A stretch of 22,233 nt of DNA, taken from IMG/VR virus record IMGVR_UViG_3300019487_000102, positions 1-22,233 of that record; one strand, 5' to 3'. Of this stretch, positions 14,850 to 21,069 are shown piece after piece. Each line of letters opens with the position of its first letter. The stretch's first letter is position 1. The notes under the pieces were generated by a model that was given only the letters and a program-made list of their open reading frames with translations, did no database searches and was not told the DNA's origin. Source of the stretch: a virus. The position numbers and the translations under genes were made by a program.

Positions 14850-15095
14850 CTAGTAGCTACCTGTATTGATCAGCCGCTCGAGATCCTTACAAGTCCAGCA
14901 CCCGGGCGCCCCGCAATGCGCCGCGCGGTGCTTCATGCAGAAGCCGCGCCTCCGACCAGAGCCTGGCTGCACAACCCAGTGCCCGCCGCAATGGCAGCAC
15001 TGCAGCGTGTCACGGGTTACCACCGGACCATCTCCGACGATGATGATATGCCCGGCGGGTTGGCGCGCCGACTCTTCGGAAAGAGTCGAGCTCAA
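14850..15095 (-). CDS. Cys/His-rich small zinc-binding protein
   Basis: This protein of up to 81 residues has cysteines at about 33, 34, 36, 53, 61, 66 and 69 and nearby histidines (CCHCGGHW, GFCMKHRAAH, CGAPGCWTC). This looks like one or two zinc-binding knuckles. Similar small proteins occur among virion genes of temperate siphoviruses, with no function I can name. The start is unclear. A TTG directly follows the previous gene's TAA in the same frame. A GTG about 24 codons later has GGAG eight bases upstream but would remove GHIIIVGDGP, which looks like real protein. The gene is tied to the repeat-protein gene by a two-base gap. Confidence 0.7.
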   Translation of the reverse strand: MSSTLSEESARQPAGHIIIVGDGPVVTRDTLQCCHCGGHWVVQPGSGRRRGFCMKHRAAHCGAPGCWTCKDLERLINTGSY

Positions 15096-15539
15096 TTACT
15101 CGTCCCAGCCTATCGTCAGGTTCGTGTTCGGTGTGCCGCCAGACGAGATCGACCGCACGCCGATGCCGTTCGCAGTGCCGACCACGGTGCGCAACTCGCG
15201 GCCCGGGTTGGAGATCCAGGTGAACGTTGCGCGCTGGTTGAGTGGGAGTTCGAGCAGGAAGTCCGCCTCGTAGGTCGGCTCCGTCATCGTTCCACCGCGC
15301 AGGTTGCAGGAGGCCGCGGCCGATTGCGGGTCCGTCGGCTTCTCGAGGACCGCCGTGCCACCCGTGCCCGCGGTCGTGTGCCGATACGCATCGTATCGGG
15401 TAGCGATGTCGGCCGGTGGGGCGTCGGAGCCGAGAATCATCTGGTGGATCTTGCCGACGACCGAGGCTGACGACTCGAGGGCGAGGATCGTCAAGTTCAA
15501 GCCGGCCGGCGTCCGGTGGACGCCCTGGTACGCTGCCAT
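15096..15539 (-). CDS. Virion-associated hypothetical protein
   Basis: This 147-residue protein begins MAAYQGVHRTPAGLNLTILA and contains ADIATRYDAYRHTTAGT, NQRATFTWISNPGRELRTV and a closing strand TNLTIGWDE. It is beta-rich and recalls a recurrent uncharacterised protein of phage structural clusters. The ATG at 15539 has GGAG nine bases upstream. It ends in TAA with the Cys-rich gene following in the same frame without a gap. A structural role is inferred from neighbours. Confidence 0.75.
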   Translation of the reverse strand: MAAYQGVHRTPAGLNLTILALESSASVVGKIHQMILGSDAPPADIATRYDAYRHTTAGTGGTAVLEKPTDPQSAAASCNLRGGTMTEPTYEADFLLELPLNQRATFTWISNPGRELRTVVGTANGIGVRSISSGGTPNTNLTIGWDE

Positions 15540-15551
15540 GGTGAAAAACTC

Positions 15552-15707
15552 CTACGGGTTGATGAGGTTTGCCGGTTTCTGGCCGGACTCGACGATCTTC
15601 GGCTTGCTGATAAGGATCGGGGTCGGTGGCTGCATGGCTGCCATGATCTGAGCGACGCTAGGCCCCGACGCCGCAGGTCGGTTGCCGAAGAAAATCCGAT
15701 GCAGCAT
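15552..15707 (-). CDS. Small hypothetical protein, 51 residues
   Basis: An ATG five bases after the preceding TAG opens a 51-codon frame starting MLHRIFFGNRPAASGPSVAQ and ending NLINP. It fills exactly the space between two neighbouring virion-type genes. No ribosome site is strong, so coupling is likely. The Pro-rich second half (MQPPTPILISKPKIVESGQK) looks extended. Function unknown; its fit in the operon argues that it is real. Confidence 0.65.
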   Translation of the reverse strand: MLHRIFFGNRPAASGPSVAQIMAAMQPPTPILISKPKIVESGQKPANLINP

Positions 15708-15711
15708 GGTG

Positions 15712-16023
15712 CTAGGCGGTCGTCAGAATCGTGAAGGCGTAATCACTCCACTCGGCCGGCACCGTCTGGTCGTGGAAGATGACCGTGACCTTGTCGGCGT
15801 TCATTTCCGTCGAGTCCAGCGCGGTGGTCACGATCTCCGAACTCGCTGGCGATACTGACGGAAGCGTCGCGAGGTTCGCCTTCGCGCCGTTGTCCTTCGA
15901 GACCTTGACGTCACCCGAGGCTAGGGTCGGGTTCACCTTTGCAAAGCCCGGGTTTAGCGCATCTTCGAGTACGACGTCGGTCGACCAGGCCGTGCCTTTG
16001 GTCGGGGGGTTTTCGTTTGCCAT
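15712..16023 (-). CDS. Virion-associated hypothetical protein, 103 residues
   Basis: It begins MANENPPTKGTAWSTDVVLE and ends with DKVTVIFHDQTVPAEWSDYAFTILTT, a phrase I associate with uncharacterised phage structural proteins in such clusters. The composition is beta-prone with many Thr, Ser and Val and no cysteine. Its ATG follows the Asp-box gene's stop by three bases. A surface or decoration role is plausible but not shown. Confidence 0.75.
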   Translation of the reverse strand: MANENPPTKGTAWSTDVVLEDALNPGFAKVNPTLASGDVKVSKDNGAKANLATLPSVSPASSEIVTTALDSTEMNADKVTVIFHDQTVPAEWSDYAFTILTTA

Positions 16024-16026
16024 GCG

Positions 16027-17208
16027 CTACATGCCGATCGCGTGTCGGAACTGCGGCTGCGTGAGACAAACGCTGATCTTGATTTCCGGGGGCGAGCTGG
16101 CGATCTGCACCGCAGCTAACGGACGCTGGATGTAGCGCCACGGCACCGTGATCAGCCAGCGCGTGTTGCGTACCGCATTCGTCACCAGGGTCTCCGGGCT
16201 CCACGTCGCGCCGCCGTCCGTAGAACCTTTGCAGTAGACGTTGATGGACGTGTTAAAGGTTTCACTGCCGCCCGATTTGCCGCCGTAGAACACCAGCCAG
16301 TACCCGGTGACCGAGTCGATGCTGATGGCGCACATTCCCTGGCCGCCGGTGCTGTTGAGCACGACGTTCGCCGAGGTTTCGGTGATCGCTGATTCGGTGA
16401 TCTTCCAACAGCGCAGGTCGGCATTCGCAGTGCCGGTGCCGGACCATGCAACCAGCACGATGCGGCTGTTCGTCAGGTCAACCGCGACTGCAAAATCCGG
16501 CCAATTGTTCGCCGGATCCTGCTCGGTCATCGAGGTTGCGATCGATGTCTCAGCCCAAGTATTAGCCGAGTCGTCGTAAACCTTGCGGCTGATCTCGTTG
16601 GCGCTGGCGTCCCAGAAGATCGCCATGATGTCCTGATCGTCCGCGGCAAAGCCGGGCACGAGGATCATCTGGTCGCCGGTGGCTATGGTCTCGTCAACCG
16701 TGCGCGCAGCGTCCCATGCCCCGTTTGGAACGTTGGCATTTGGAAGCCGGTAAAAGCCGCCTTCCGCCCCGGCGTCGATCACAGTCTTGCAGTAGACGTT
16801 CCCGCCGCGAGCGCGCGTGATCGAGAGGTGACAGCCTGCGGCGGTCGAAGCGCCAGCAAAGATCGTCGTCTGCGTCGAAAGGGCGTCCGAGCTCGCCGTG
16901 TCGATCGTGCGGTATAAGGTGTCGTCGGTTGCCGATTCGGTATAGGCGCAGTGAATCAGGCCGGCCGCTATACCGCTCCATCGGTCGAACCAGATCGAAA
17001 GCTGAGTAACCGTACCCGCGAATACAACAGTCGCGGCCGACCAGGTGAGCCCCCCGTCGGTGGACTTCTTGAATGCCACGTCGGCGCCGGAGTCGACATA
17101 CACACAGTAAAGAACGCCGGCGGTTGTCTCGACGAGGTAGTTCGTGCTGGCGGTGTTGGAAGTTGCCGCAGCGACCTCGGCAACCATCACATCGGCACGA
17201 GCGGGCAT
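16027..17208 (-). CDS. Sialidase-like Asp-box (BNR) protein
   Basis: This 393-residue protein starts at ATG 17208 with AGGAG six bases upstream; upstream in-frame residues cross a hairpin and look non-coding. Two Asp-box motifs, STDGGLTW (49-56) and STDGGATW near the C-terminus, each sit in beta-hairpin context. Between them lie repeated strand-rich segments such as GGNVYCKTVIDAGAEGGFY and NSRIVLVAWSGTG. This fits a sialidase-type beta-propeller. I see no clear set of sialidase catalytic arginines, so it may bind glycans or serve as a structural propeller rather than cleave. As first gene of the late operon, before virion-type genes, a fibre or host-surface role is plausible. Confidence 0.75.
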   Translation of the reverse strand: MPARADVMVAEVAAATSNTASTNYLVETTAGVLYCVYVDSGADVAFKKSTDGGLTWSAATVVFAGTVTQLSIWFDRWSGIAAGLIHCAYTESATDDTLYRTIDTASSDALSTQTTIFAGASTAAGCHLSITRARGGNVYCKTVIDAGAEGGFYRLPNANVPNGAWDAARTVDETIATGDQMILVPGFAADDQDIMAIFWDASANEISRKVYDDSANTWAETSIATSMTEQDPANNWPDFAVAVDLTNSRIVLVAWSGTGTANADLRCWKITESAITETSANVVLNSTGGQGMCAISIDSVTGYWLVFYGGKSGGSETFNTSINVYCKGSTDGGATWSPETLVTNAVRNTRWLITVPWRYIQRPLAAVQIASSPPEIKISVCLTQPQFRHAIGM

Positions 17209-17228
17209 CGAATCTCCTGCAAATAGAA

Positions 17229-17259
17229 TGGGCCCGAGCCGTATGCCGACCCGGGCCCA
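17229..17259 (-). repeat. Hairpin ahead of the Asp-box gene
   Basis: An inverted repeat (TGGGCCCG and CGGGCCCA, 15-base spacing) lies 20 bases before the Asp-box start codon. On the minus strand it is followed by TTCTATTTG and then the ribosome site. It could be a weak terminator or a leader structure affecting translation. A second small inverted repeat (GCTGCGG/CCGCAGC) lies at 17346-17360. Confidence 0.45.
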
Positions 17260-17391
17260 GTGCCAGTGCTTGGGGATGCAAATCACCGGCCGCCGCTCAG
17301 GGAGGGGAACGGCGACGCCTCGCGGCGCTCGGGAACAGGGCCGCCGCTGCGGCCCGCAGCCTGTGCCGAAGCAGCAGGGGGTGAAAACGAC

Positions 17392-17415
17392 GAAGGCCCG
17401 CGCTGGCGGGCCTTC
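17392..17415 (-). terminator. Rho-independent terminator at end of early operon
   Basis: A perfect 10-bp stem (GAAGGCCCGC and GCGGGCCTTC) with a 4-base loop is followed on the minus strand by GTCGTTTTC. It lies about 60 bases after the last early gene and about 185 bases before the first virion gene. It should separate the early and late transcription units unless read through. Confidence 0.75.
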
Positions 17416-17443
17416 AGTGGGGGCATTCTCCCCACACTAGGGA

Positions 17444-17472
17444 AATGTAAGGAATATCCGACGTGATTGCAA
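17444..17472 (-). promoter_or_regulatory. Candidate late promoter upstream of the terminator
   Basis: In an AT-rich pocket on the minus strand, TTGCAA (17467-17472) and TACATT (17444-17449) are separated by 17 bases. Each matches sigma70 consensus at four of six positions. Transcription would start near 17437 and meet the terminator within about 25-45 bases, as in the lambda pR'-tR' arrangement. The match is weak and no experiment supports it here. Confidence 0.35.
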
Positions 17473-17477
17473 TAGCT

Positions 17478-18050
17478 TCAAGCACATGCGAGTCGCTCGA
17501 CGTGGCTCCGCATCCAACGCCGCATGTGGCTCTTCCCGATCGACAGCCAGGTGATGTACCGCCACCGCAATGCCGCGTATGGGTCGTGCAGCTGCTTGCG
17601 CCATGTGCCCTCGCCCACTCGCGCCAGGGCGAGATAGAACGGCGAGATCGTGGCTGGTCTTCCGACCGGCATTGAGCCGTCCTCGTTGGGAGTGCGGAAC
17701 CGCCATGGCTGGCGTTCCTCAAGCAGAGCGATCTCGGCCAGCTCATCGAAGTATTCGCCGCGGGGGCCGTCCGTGTGCGGCACGGTGGTCACCCATTGCA
17801 TCTCGGAGCGCATTGCCTGCCCGAAGGCTGAAAGCCGCTGCCGGAGTGTCTTAGGCACTGCGTCCTCGTCCTGGAAGCCGTCGGTCGCGCCGGCGTAGCT
17901 GTAGAGCATGGCCGCCAGGATCTCCGGCTCCAGATTCGCGCACGCCTGCCCAGCCTCGGCGACAGTCCAATACGGGCGCCCACTACCAGGGACGATGAAC
18001 GGCTGGACGGAACGCCCGGCCGTCAGGGTTATCAGCATTTCAGGGGTCAA
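17478..18050 (-). CDS. Hypothetical protein, last gene of early operon
   Basis: This 190-residue protein starts at a TTG overlapping the previous stop (TTGA). GAGGAG five bases upstream decides this start over an ATG four codons later. It has WTVAEAGQACANLEPEILAAML near the N-terminus and a basic helical end (ALRWRYITWLSIGKSHMRRW) that might bind nucleic acid. I do not recognise the family. Its place directly before the terminator and late genes is where lambdoid phages keep the late antiterminator Q, so a Q-like role is a positional guess. No zinc finger or clear helix-turn-helix was found. Confidence 0.8.
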   Translation of the reverse strand: MTPEMLITLTAGRSVQPFIVPGSGRPYWTVAEAGQACANLEPEILAAMLYSYAGATDGFQDEDAVPKTLRQRLSAFGQAMRSEMQWVTTVPHTDGPRGEYFDELAEIALLEERQPWRFRTPNEDGSMPVGRPATISPFYLALARVGEGTWRKQLHDPYAALRWRYITWLSIGKSHMRRWMRSHVERLACA

Positions 18051-18373
18051 GCGATCTCCTCCTCGACTTCGTCAAAGGGTGGCTGGCTGGAGTAGCGGAA
18101 GGGCTTCGGGCGCTTCCTGAACGGCAGCACATTGGCCGGCAGCTTCGGCCCCAGGGACATGGTGATCGGTCGGCAGGCCTCCCATCGCCCGTTGATGATG
18201 CGGACCTGCCCGCGGTGCTTGAGCTTCAACAGCAGCACCCCGACCGCGAACGGCAGGACGCGCTTGCGCTTCCGGGACATCCAGGCCACGAGCTCGTCGT
18301 AGGTATAAGAGCACGACAACAGGCGGAGCCTGATCAGCTCGGCGGTTTGCACGGGAAATGTTCCACGTGGCAC
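18047..18373 (-). CDS. Probable winged-helix DNA-binding protein
   Basis: This 108-residue basic protein starts at a GTG one base past the nuclease gene stop. Residues about 10-65 (AELIRLRLLSCSYTYDELVA ... GVLLLKLKHRGQVRIINGRW) have the helix, helix, long helix and beta-wing layout of winged-helix domains. The C-terminal ~40 residues are Pro/Lys/Arg-rich and end in an acidic run. It could be a repressor, activator or nuclease partner. Its stop overlaps the TTG of the next gene. Confidence 0.6.
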   Translation of the reverse strand: MPRGTFPVQTAELIRLRLLSCSYTYDELVAWMSRKRKRVLPFAVGVLLLKLKHRGQVRIINGRWEACRPITMSLGPKLPANVLPFRKRPKPFRYSSQPPFDEVEEEIA

Positions 18374-18374
18374 C

Positions 18375-18785
18375 TCACCGGATCTGCGTCCATGCGCCCT
18401 CTTTTTTCTGGAACATCTTGAACGTCCAGCCGGAGAAGACCTCTACCGCCTGTTTGAACTTGTTCATCCCGTCTGTTCGGATGTAGGCGCCTTTGATTTC
18501 GTGAATCTCGAGCTCTCCGCCTACTCCGAGCACGTCGAAGTCCGGCGTGTACCTCACACCGCCAGGCAGGCGCAGCGTGACGCGCTCGAAGCCCCAGTCC
18601 TTGATCTCCCCGGCCCGCTTGCGGTACTCGAGCAGCATCGCGTGCTCGGCCTCGGTCTTGTTCATCCGGTCCTTCGAGCGACCGATGACAGAGGCAGCCG
18701 CGGCGCGCAGGCATAAGCCGTGCAGCGTCGTCTTGTAGCCGGGACGCTTCAGGACCTGGGATAGCTGGGCTGCGTTCATCCTCAT
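18375..18785 (-). CDS. PD-(D/E)XK-type nuclease, DUF1064-like
   Basis: This 136-residue protein has the core pattern of restriction-endonuclease-fold enzymes: a helical N-terminal part with TEAEHAMLLEYRKRAGEI, then VRYTPDFDV with Asp82, then LEIHEIKG with Glu96 and Lys98. A helix carrying KFKQAVEVF follows. Phage proteins of this sort (DUF1064 and relatives) lie in replication/recombination clusters and may resolve or trim DNA before packaging. ATG at 18785 overlaps the previous stop (ATGA); a second ATG two codons later is possible. Enzyme activity is inferred from the motif only. Confidence 0.75.
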   Translation of the reverse strand: MRMNAAQLSQVLKRPGYKTTLHGLCLRAAAASVIGRSKDRMNKTEAEHAMLLEYRKRAGEIKDWGFERVTLRLPGGVRYTPDFDVLGVGGELEIHEIKGAYIRTDGMNKFKQAVEVFSGWTFKMFQKKEGAWTQIR

Positions 18786-18991
18786 GCCGCCGCCAGAAAG
18801 TCGTCGATCGTGATTCCTATGGGGACCTTAAGTTCGCGCCGGATGCACTGCTCGATCGTGTTGAGCGCGAACCCGGAGTAGTGCTTGTTCGATTTCAAGC
18901 ATGTGATGAACAGTTCGCCCATGTATTTCTGACCGACAGCACAAGGGATGCCCAGCTTCACCAGCGAGTTCATCACCTCGTAGGCAGGCAC
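18782..18991 (-). CDS. Small hypothetical protein, 69 residues
   Basis: It starts at GTG 18991 with AGGA about ten bases upstream; an ATG six codons later is the alternative. The sequence (PAYEVMNSLVKLGIPCAVGQ ... ALNTIEQCIRRELKVPIG) looks like a compact helical protein with three cysteines. I recognise no family. It is coupled to the nuclease gene by ATGA overlap, so a linked role is possible. Confidence 0.7.
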   Translation of the reverse strand: MPAYEVMNSLVKLGIPCAVGQKYMGELFITCLKSNKHYSGFALNTIEQCIRRELKVPIGITIDDFLAAA

Positions 18992-19001
18992 TACGCGGTC
19001 C

Positions 19002-19187
19002 TCATTTCGGCTTCTTGCCCTTGCTGACCCAGAGCGTGATCGTCGACCCGCGCTTTAATTGAGTGCGCCGCGCCGGGTCCTGCCGGTAGATGCGGCCCCT
19101 GTTCACCGTGGCGTGGTACTGGCGGACGACCTTCAGGGTGATGCCCTGCGTCGCAAGTTTCGCGGTAACTTCTGCGAGCGTGGCCAT
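19002..19187 (-). CDS. Single-domain PASTA-like protein
   Basis: This 61-residue protein consists of one PASTA-like unit: TLAEVTAKLATQGITLKV (helix and first strand), a VNRGRIYRQDP segment matching the usual 'G.V..Q.P' turn, then LKRGSTITLWVSKGKK, the typical final strand. PASTA domains normally occur in series outside the membrane on Ser/Thr kinases and penicillin-binding proteins, where they bind peptidoglycan or beta-lactams. This one has no signal peptide or membrane anchor. Its neighbour upstream is a two-helix membrane protein. GGAGGG lies eight bases before the ATG, which overlaps the previous stop. Confidence 0.7.
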   Translation of the reverse strand: MATLAEVTAKLATQGITLKVVRQYHATVNRGRIYRQDPARRTQLKRGSTITLWVSKGKKPK

Positions 19188-19465
19188 CAGGCAGCCCTCC
19201 GGGGAAATGGTGTGACGTTGTCAATGCGCTTCGGAGCTCGCTCTCCGCCATCAGGACCGGAGCCGGGGTCGAAGGTGTAGCGCCTGCGGTCGAGGATCTC
19301 GAGCCATTCGAAGATCCCCCAGAAGGTGTACGCCAGCAGTGCGACACCCAGCGCGACCAGCATGAATCGCAGCGGAGCCGGCGCGGGTATGCTCGCTCCG
19401 GCGACCAGCAGCACGACTGCGATCGTCCCGATCCAGGTCCAGAACTTCACCGTGAAGCGATCCAT
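19187..19465 (-). CDS. Small membrane protein with two transmembrane helices
   Basis: This 92-residue protein has hydrophobic helices at about 9-26 (WTWIGTIAVVLLVAGASI) and 33-51 (RFMLVALGVALLAYTFWGI), followed by a charged cytoplasm-like tail rich in Arg and Asp. The helix count would fit a holin, but no lysis genes accompany it and it lies in the early operon. A membrane-sited exclusion or host-takeover role is as likely. ATG at 19465 overlaps the previous TGA (TGATG); the stop shares ATGA with the PASTA gene. Confidence 0.75.
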   Translation of the reverse strand: MDRFTVKFWTWIGTIAVVLLVAGASIPAPAPLRFMLVALGVALLAYTFWGIFEWLEILDRRRYTFDPGSGPDGGERAPKRIDNVTPFPRRAA

Positions 19466-19743
19466 CACGCGAGCTGCTCGAGGCCGGAGATCAGAGAGTC
19501 GAGATTCGCCAGGTCGTTGGCCACAGACTCGCGCCGGACCCTGATCTCGTCGATTGCCGAGGAGATCGCCCCGCCTTTGCGCGCGGTGACCTTACTCACG
19601 ATCTGGCGGAGCTGCTTCTGGCCGCCAGCCTCTGACTTCGGTGCCTTGCCCTTCTTACACAGGCGACACTCGTCCTCGCCTTTCGGGAATCCAGTCGGGC
19701 CCTTCTTCAAGCCGCACTTCGTGCAGGTCTTCGACTTCGACAT
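19465..19743 (-). CDS. Internal in-frame product: zinc ribbon and coiled coil only
   Basis: ATG codon 120 of the longer frame is preceded by AGGAGGAG at about six bases, a stronger site than that of the full-length GTG start. Initiation there would give a 92-residue protein of zinc ribbon, basic linker and coiled-coil helix without the DNA-binding domain. Either this is the main product with the upstream part a separate gene that lacks a stop, or both are made. The strong site is seen directly; its use is inference. Confidence 0.5.
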   Translation of the reverse strand: MSKSKTCTKCGLKKGPTGFPKGEDECRLCKKGKAPKSEAGGQKQLRQIVSKVTARKGGAISSAIDEIRVRRESVANDLANLDSLISGLEQLA

Positions 19744-20100
19744 GGGCTCCTCCTGGGTGATAACTGGTCCGACCGTTCCGCTGCCGAACTCACCACTGGG
19801 CTGGAATTGCGCGGCAGCGTCTGGTGCCGGATCGGCATAAGCCGGCCTACGATCGACGACGCCGGTCTCGACGATCCTGGTGTGCTGTGGCTCGCGCTCA
19901 GTGCGGCCGTGGGCCGACGCGGTGCGAGTCCAGTGCCCGGGCGTCTTCTGTTCGATCAGGCCCTGGCGCTTCAGCTGCGAGACAGCGTGCTCGATCTGCT
20001 GCGGTGGCTTGTGCAGGCACTCCTGTAACTCGGCGAGCTTCATCCCGAACGACTTGCGCTCGATGAGTTGGACGATCTCGGCGGATAGTCCTGTCAGCAC
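19465..20100 (-). CDS. Winged-helix plus zinc-ribbon regulatory protein
   Basis: This 211-residue frame combines a winged helix-turn-helix at about 1-58 (MKLAELQECLHKPPQQIEHA, VSQLKRQGLIEQ) with a Pro/Ala/Gln-rich linker to about 118. A four-cysteine zinc ribbon follows (C126, C129, C145, C148; CTKCGLKKGPTGFPKGEDEC), then a basic segment and a C-terminal amphipathic helix (DEIRVRRESVANDLANLDSL) likely to form a coiled coil. The start is a GTG eight bases inside the previous gene. It probably binds DNA and oligomerises, as an early regulator. An internal ATG with a strong ribosome site may also yield the C-terminal part alone. Confidence 0.75.
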   Translation of the reverse strand: MLTGLSAEIVQLIERKSFGMKLAELQECLHKPPQQIEHAVSQLKRQGLIEQKTPGHWTRTASAHGRTEREPQHTRIVETGVVDRRPAYADPAPDAAAQFQPSGEFGSGTVGPVITQEEPMSKSKTCTKCGLKKGPTGFPKGEDECRLCKKGKAPKSEAGGQKQLRQIVSKVTARKGGAISSAIDEIRVRRESVANDLANLDSLISGLEQLA

Positions 20101-20294
20101 AGCGTCATCGCTTTAGCTTCAGCCAGTTGACGCGCGCGCACGATGCGGAGCTCGCGCTCGGCGCTGCGCCGTTGGACGCGACGCTCGTTCGCCACGAGTG
20201 CTGGGATCTTGAAGTCGCGAGCCTCTGCCCGCAGCAGGTTCCTCTTCGCGAGCGTCCGGCTATTGCGTTTCGCGTGCCACGGAGTGCGGGCCAT
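20094..20294 (-). CDS. Small basic protein, 66 residues
   Basis: It begins MARTPWHAKRNSRTLAKRNL and is very rich in Arg, Lys and Ala, with a long probable helix (RRSAERELRIVRARQLAEA). It has no hydrophobic segment or cysteine motif. Nucleic-acid binding is plausible from charge alone. ATG at 20294 shares ATGA with the upstream stop, and its end overlaps the next gene by seven bases. Confidence 0.65.
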   Translation of the reverse strand: MARTPWHAKRNSRTLAKRNLLRAEARDFKIPALVANERRVQRRSAERELRIVRARQLAEAKAMTLC

Positions 20295-20680
20295 CACACT
20301 GGCCACCAGGTCGTGTATTTCAACTTTCCGACCTGACGCTTCTCGCCCTTCACCACCCGCCCGGCATCGACGAGGTCGTGCAGGCGACGCATGACGGCGT
20401 GGCGCTCAAGGCCGGTCTGCACCCCGAGCTCGCGGTAGGTGAGGCCCGGCAACTTCAGGACCATCTCAAGGACGATCTTCTGGTGCGCCGCCCGCTGGCC
20501 TGTCTCGTGAATGTGGTCCACCGCCTCGTGGCTGGTTTCCGGGTCGGTGTTGCGCGCCGCCGGCGTCTCGCTGATCAGCCCGTCGTCGATGTTCCTGGCG
20601 ACGTTCGCTCGACGGGTCGCCTGAGCCTTCTCTATCGGCATCGCGAGCGGTAGATCGAGCAGCGAGAGCTGAGCGTTCAC
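20294..20680 (-). CDS. Winged-helix DNA-binding protein
   Basis: This 128-residue protein has RNTDPETSHEAVDHI (43-57), a motif frequent in a group of phage winged-helix proteins. It then has a winged helix-turn-helix at about 65-128 (VLEMVLKLPGLTYRELGVQT, RHAVMRRLHDLVDAGRVV) ending in a YTTWWPV wing. It probably regulates early genes or helps load replication proteins. The GTG start at 20680 has AGGTGA seven bases upstream. The beginning (MNAQLSLLDLP) is a short hydrophobic leader, not a signal peptide. Confidence 0.75.
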   Translation of the reverse strand: MNAQLSLLDLPLAMPIEKAQATRRANVARNIDDGLISETPAARNTDPETSHEAVDHIHETGQRAAHQKIVLEMVLKLPGLTYRELGVQTGLERHAVMRRLHDLVDAGRVVKGEKRQVGKLKYTTWWPV

Positions 20681-20684
20681 GCAC

Positions 20685-21069
20685 TCACCTGCGCGCCCGG
20701 CGATACGGCTCCGGCGGTGGCACCATCGCGTCCACCTCCTCCCAGGAGAGGCCCCTCGCTGCAGCCGACTCCTGGGCGGAGTTCCAGACCTTCACCGGCT
20801 CCCCGCTGATCTGTATCCACGCCGGCACTGGGGGCGCGACGCTTGGAGTTCTGCCTGGCTTCGTAGTCGAGCCACCACCCGCTGACCCAGCTCGGCCAGT
20901 GCCGCTGCTCGTGCTTGTCGCACCAGTTGGCGAGGATTTGCTCTGCGTTGTCGCGATGCTGGGCGGCGAGATACTTGGGATTGACGACGGTTCCGCCGAA
21001 AGCTTTCTTGAGCGATTCAAAGACGGAGGCTTCGTGGTCATTCAGTGGCGGGTTGAACAGCAGCGCCAT
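20685..21069 (-). CDS. Hypothetical protein split by an apparent +1 frameshift
   Basis: The frame from ATG 21069 reads as normal protein for about 80 residues (MALLFNPPLNDHEASVFESL ... WPSWVSGWWLDYEARQNSK). It then turns Gly/Ala-rich and runs to 20677. From about 20828 a second frame reads well (PAWIQISGEPVKVWNSAQES ... EEVDAMVPPPEPYRRAR) and stops at 20685. In that frame 19 of the first 20 codons end in G or C; the first frame drops to 16 of 26. A C5 run at 20830-20834 marks the switch, and removing one base joins the two into a ~127-residue protein. A sequencing error, a decayed gene, a programmed slip or two overlapping genes could explain it. Function unknown. Confidence 0.6.

Noticed and set aside
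16027-17208. Active sialidase
   Set aside because: Asp-boxes are present, but I could not identify the catalytic arginine triad and nucleophile, and Asp-boxes occur in many non-enzymatic propellers.
17416-17436. GTGGGG/CCCCAC inverted repeat as an additional terminator
   Set aside because: The stem is only six pairs with no T-run on either side, and the strong terminator next to it explains the region.
19187-19465. Holin
   Set aside because: Two membrane helices fit, but there is no endolysin or spanin nearby and the gene is inside the early operon, so only a generic membrane-protein call is supported.
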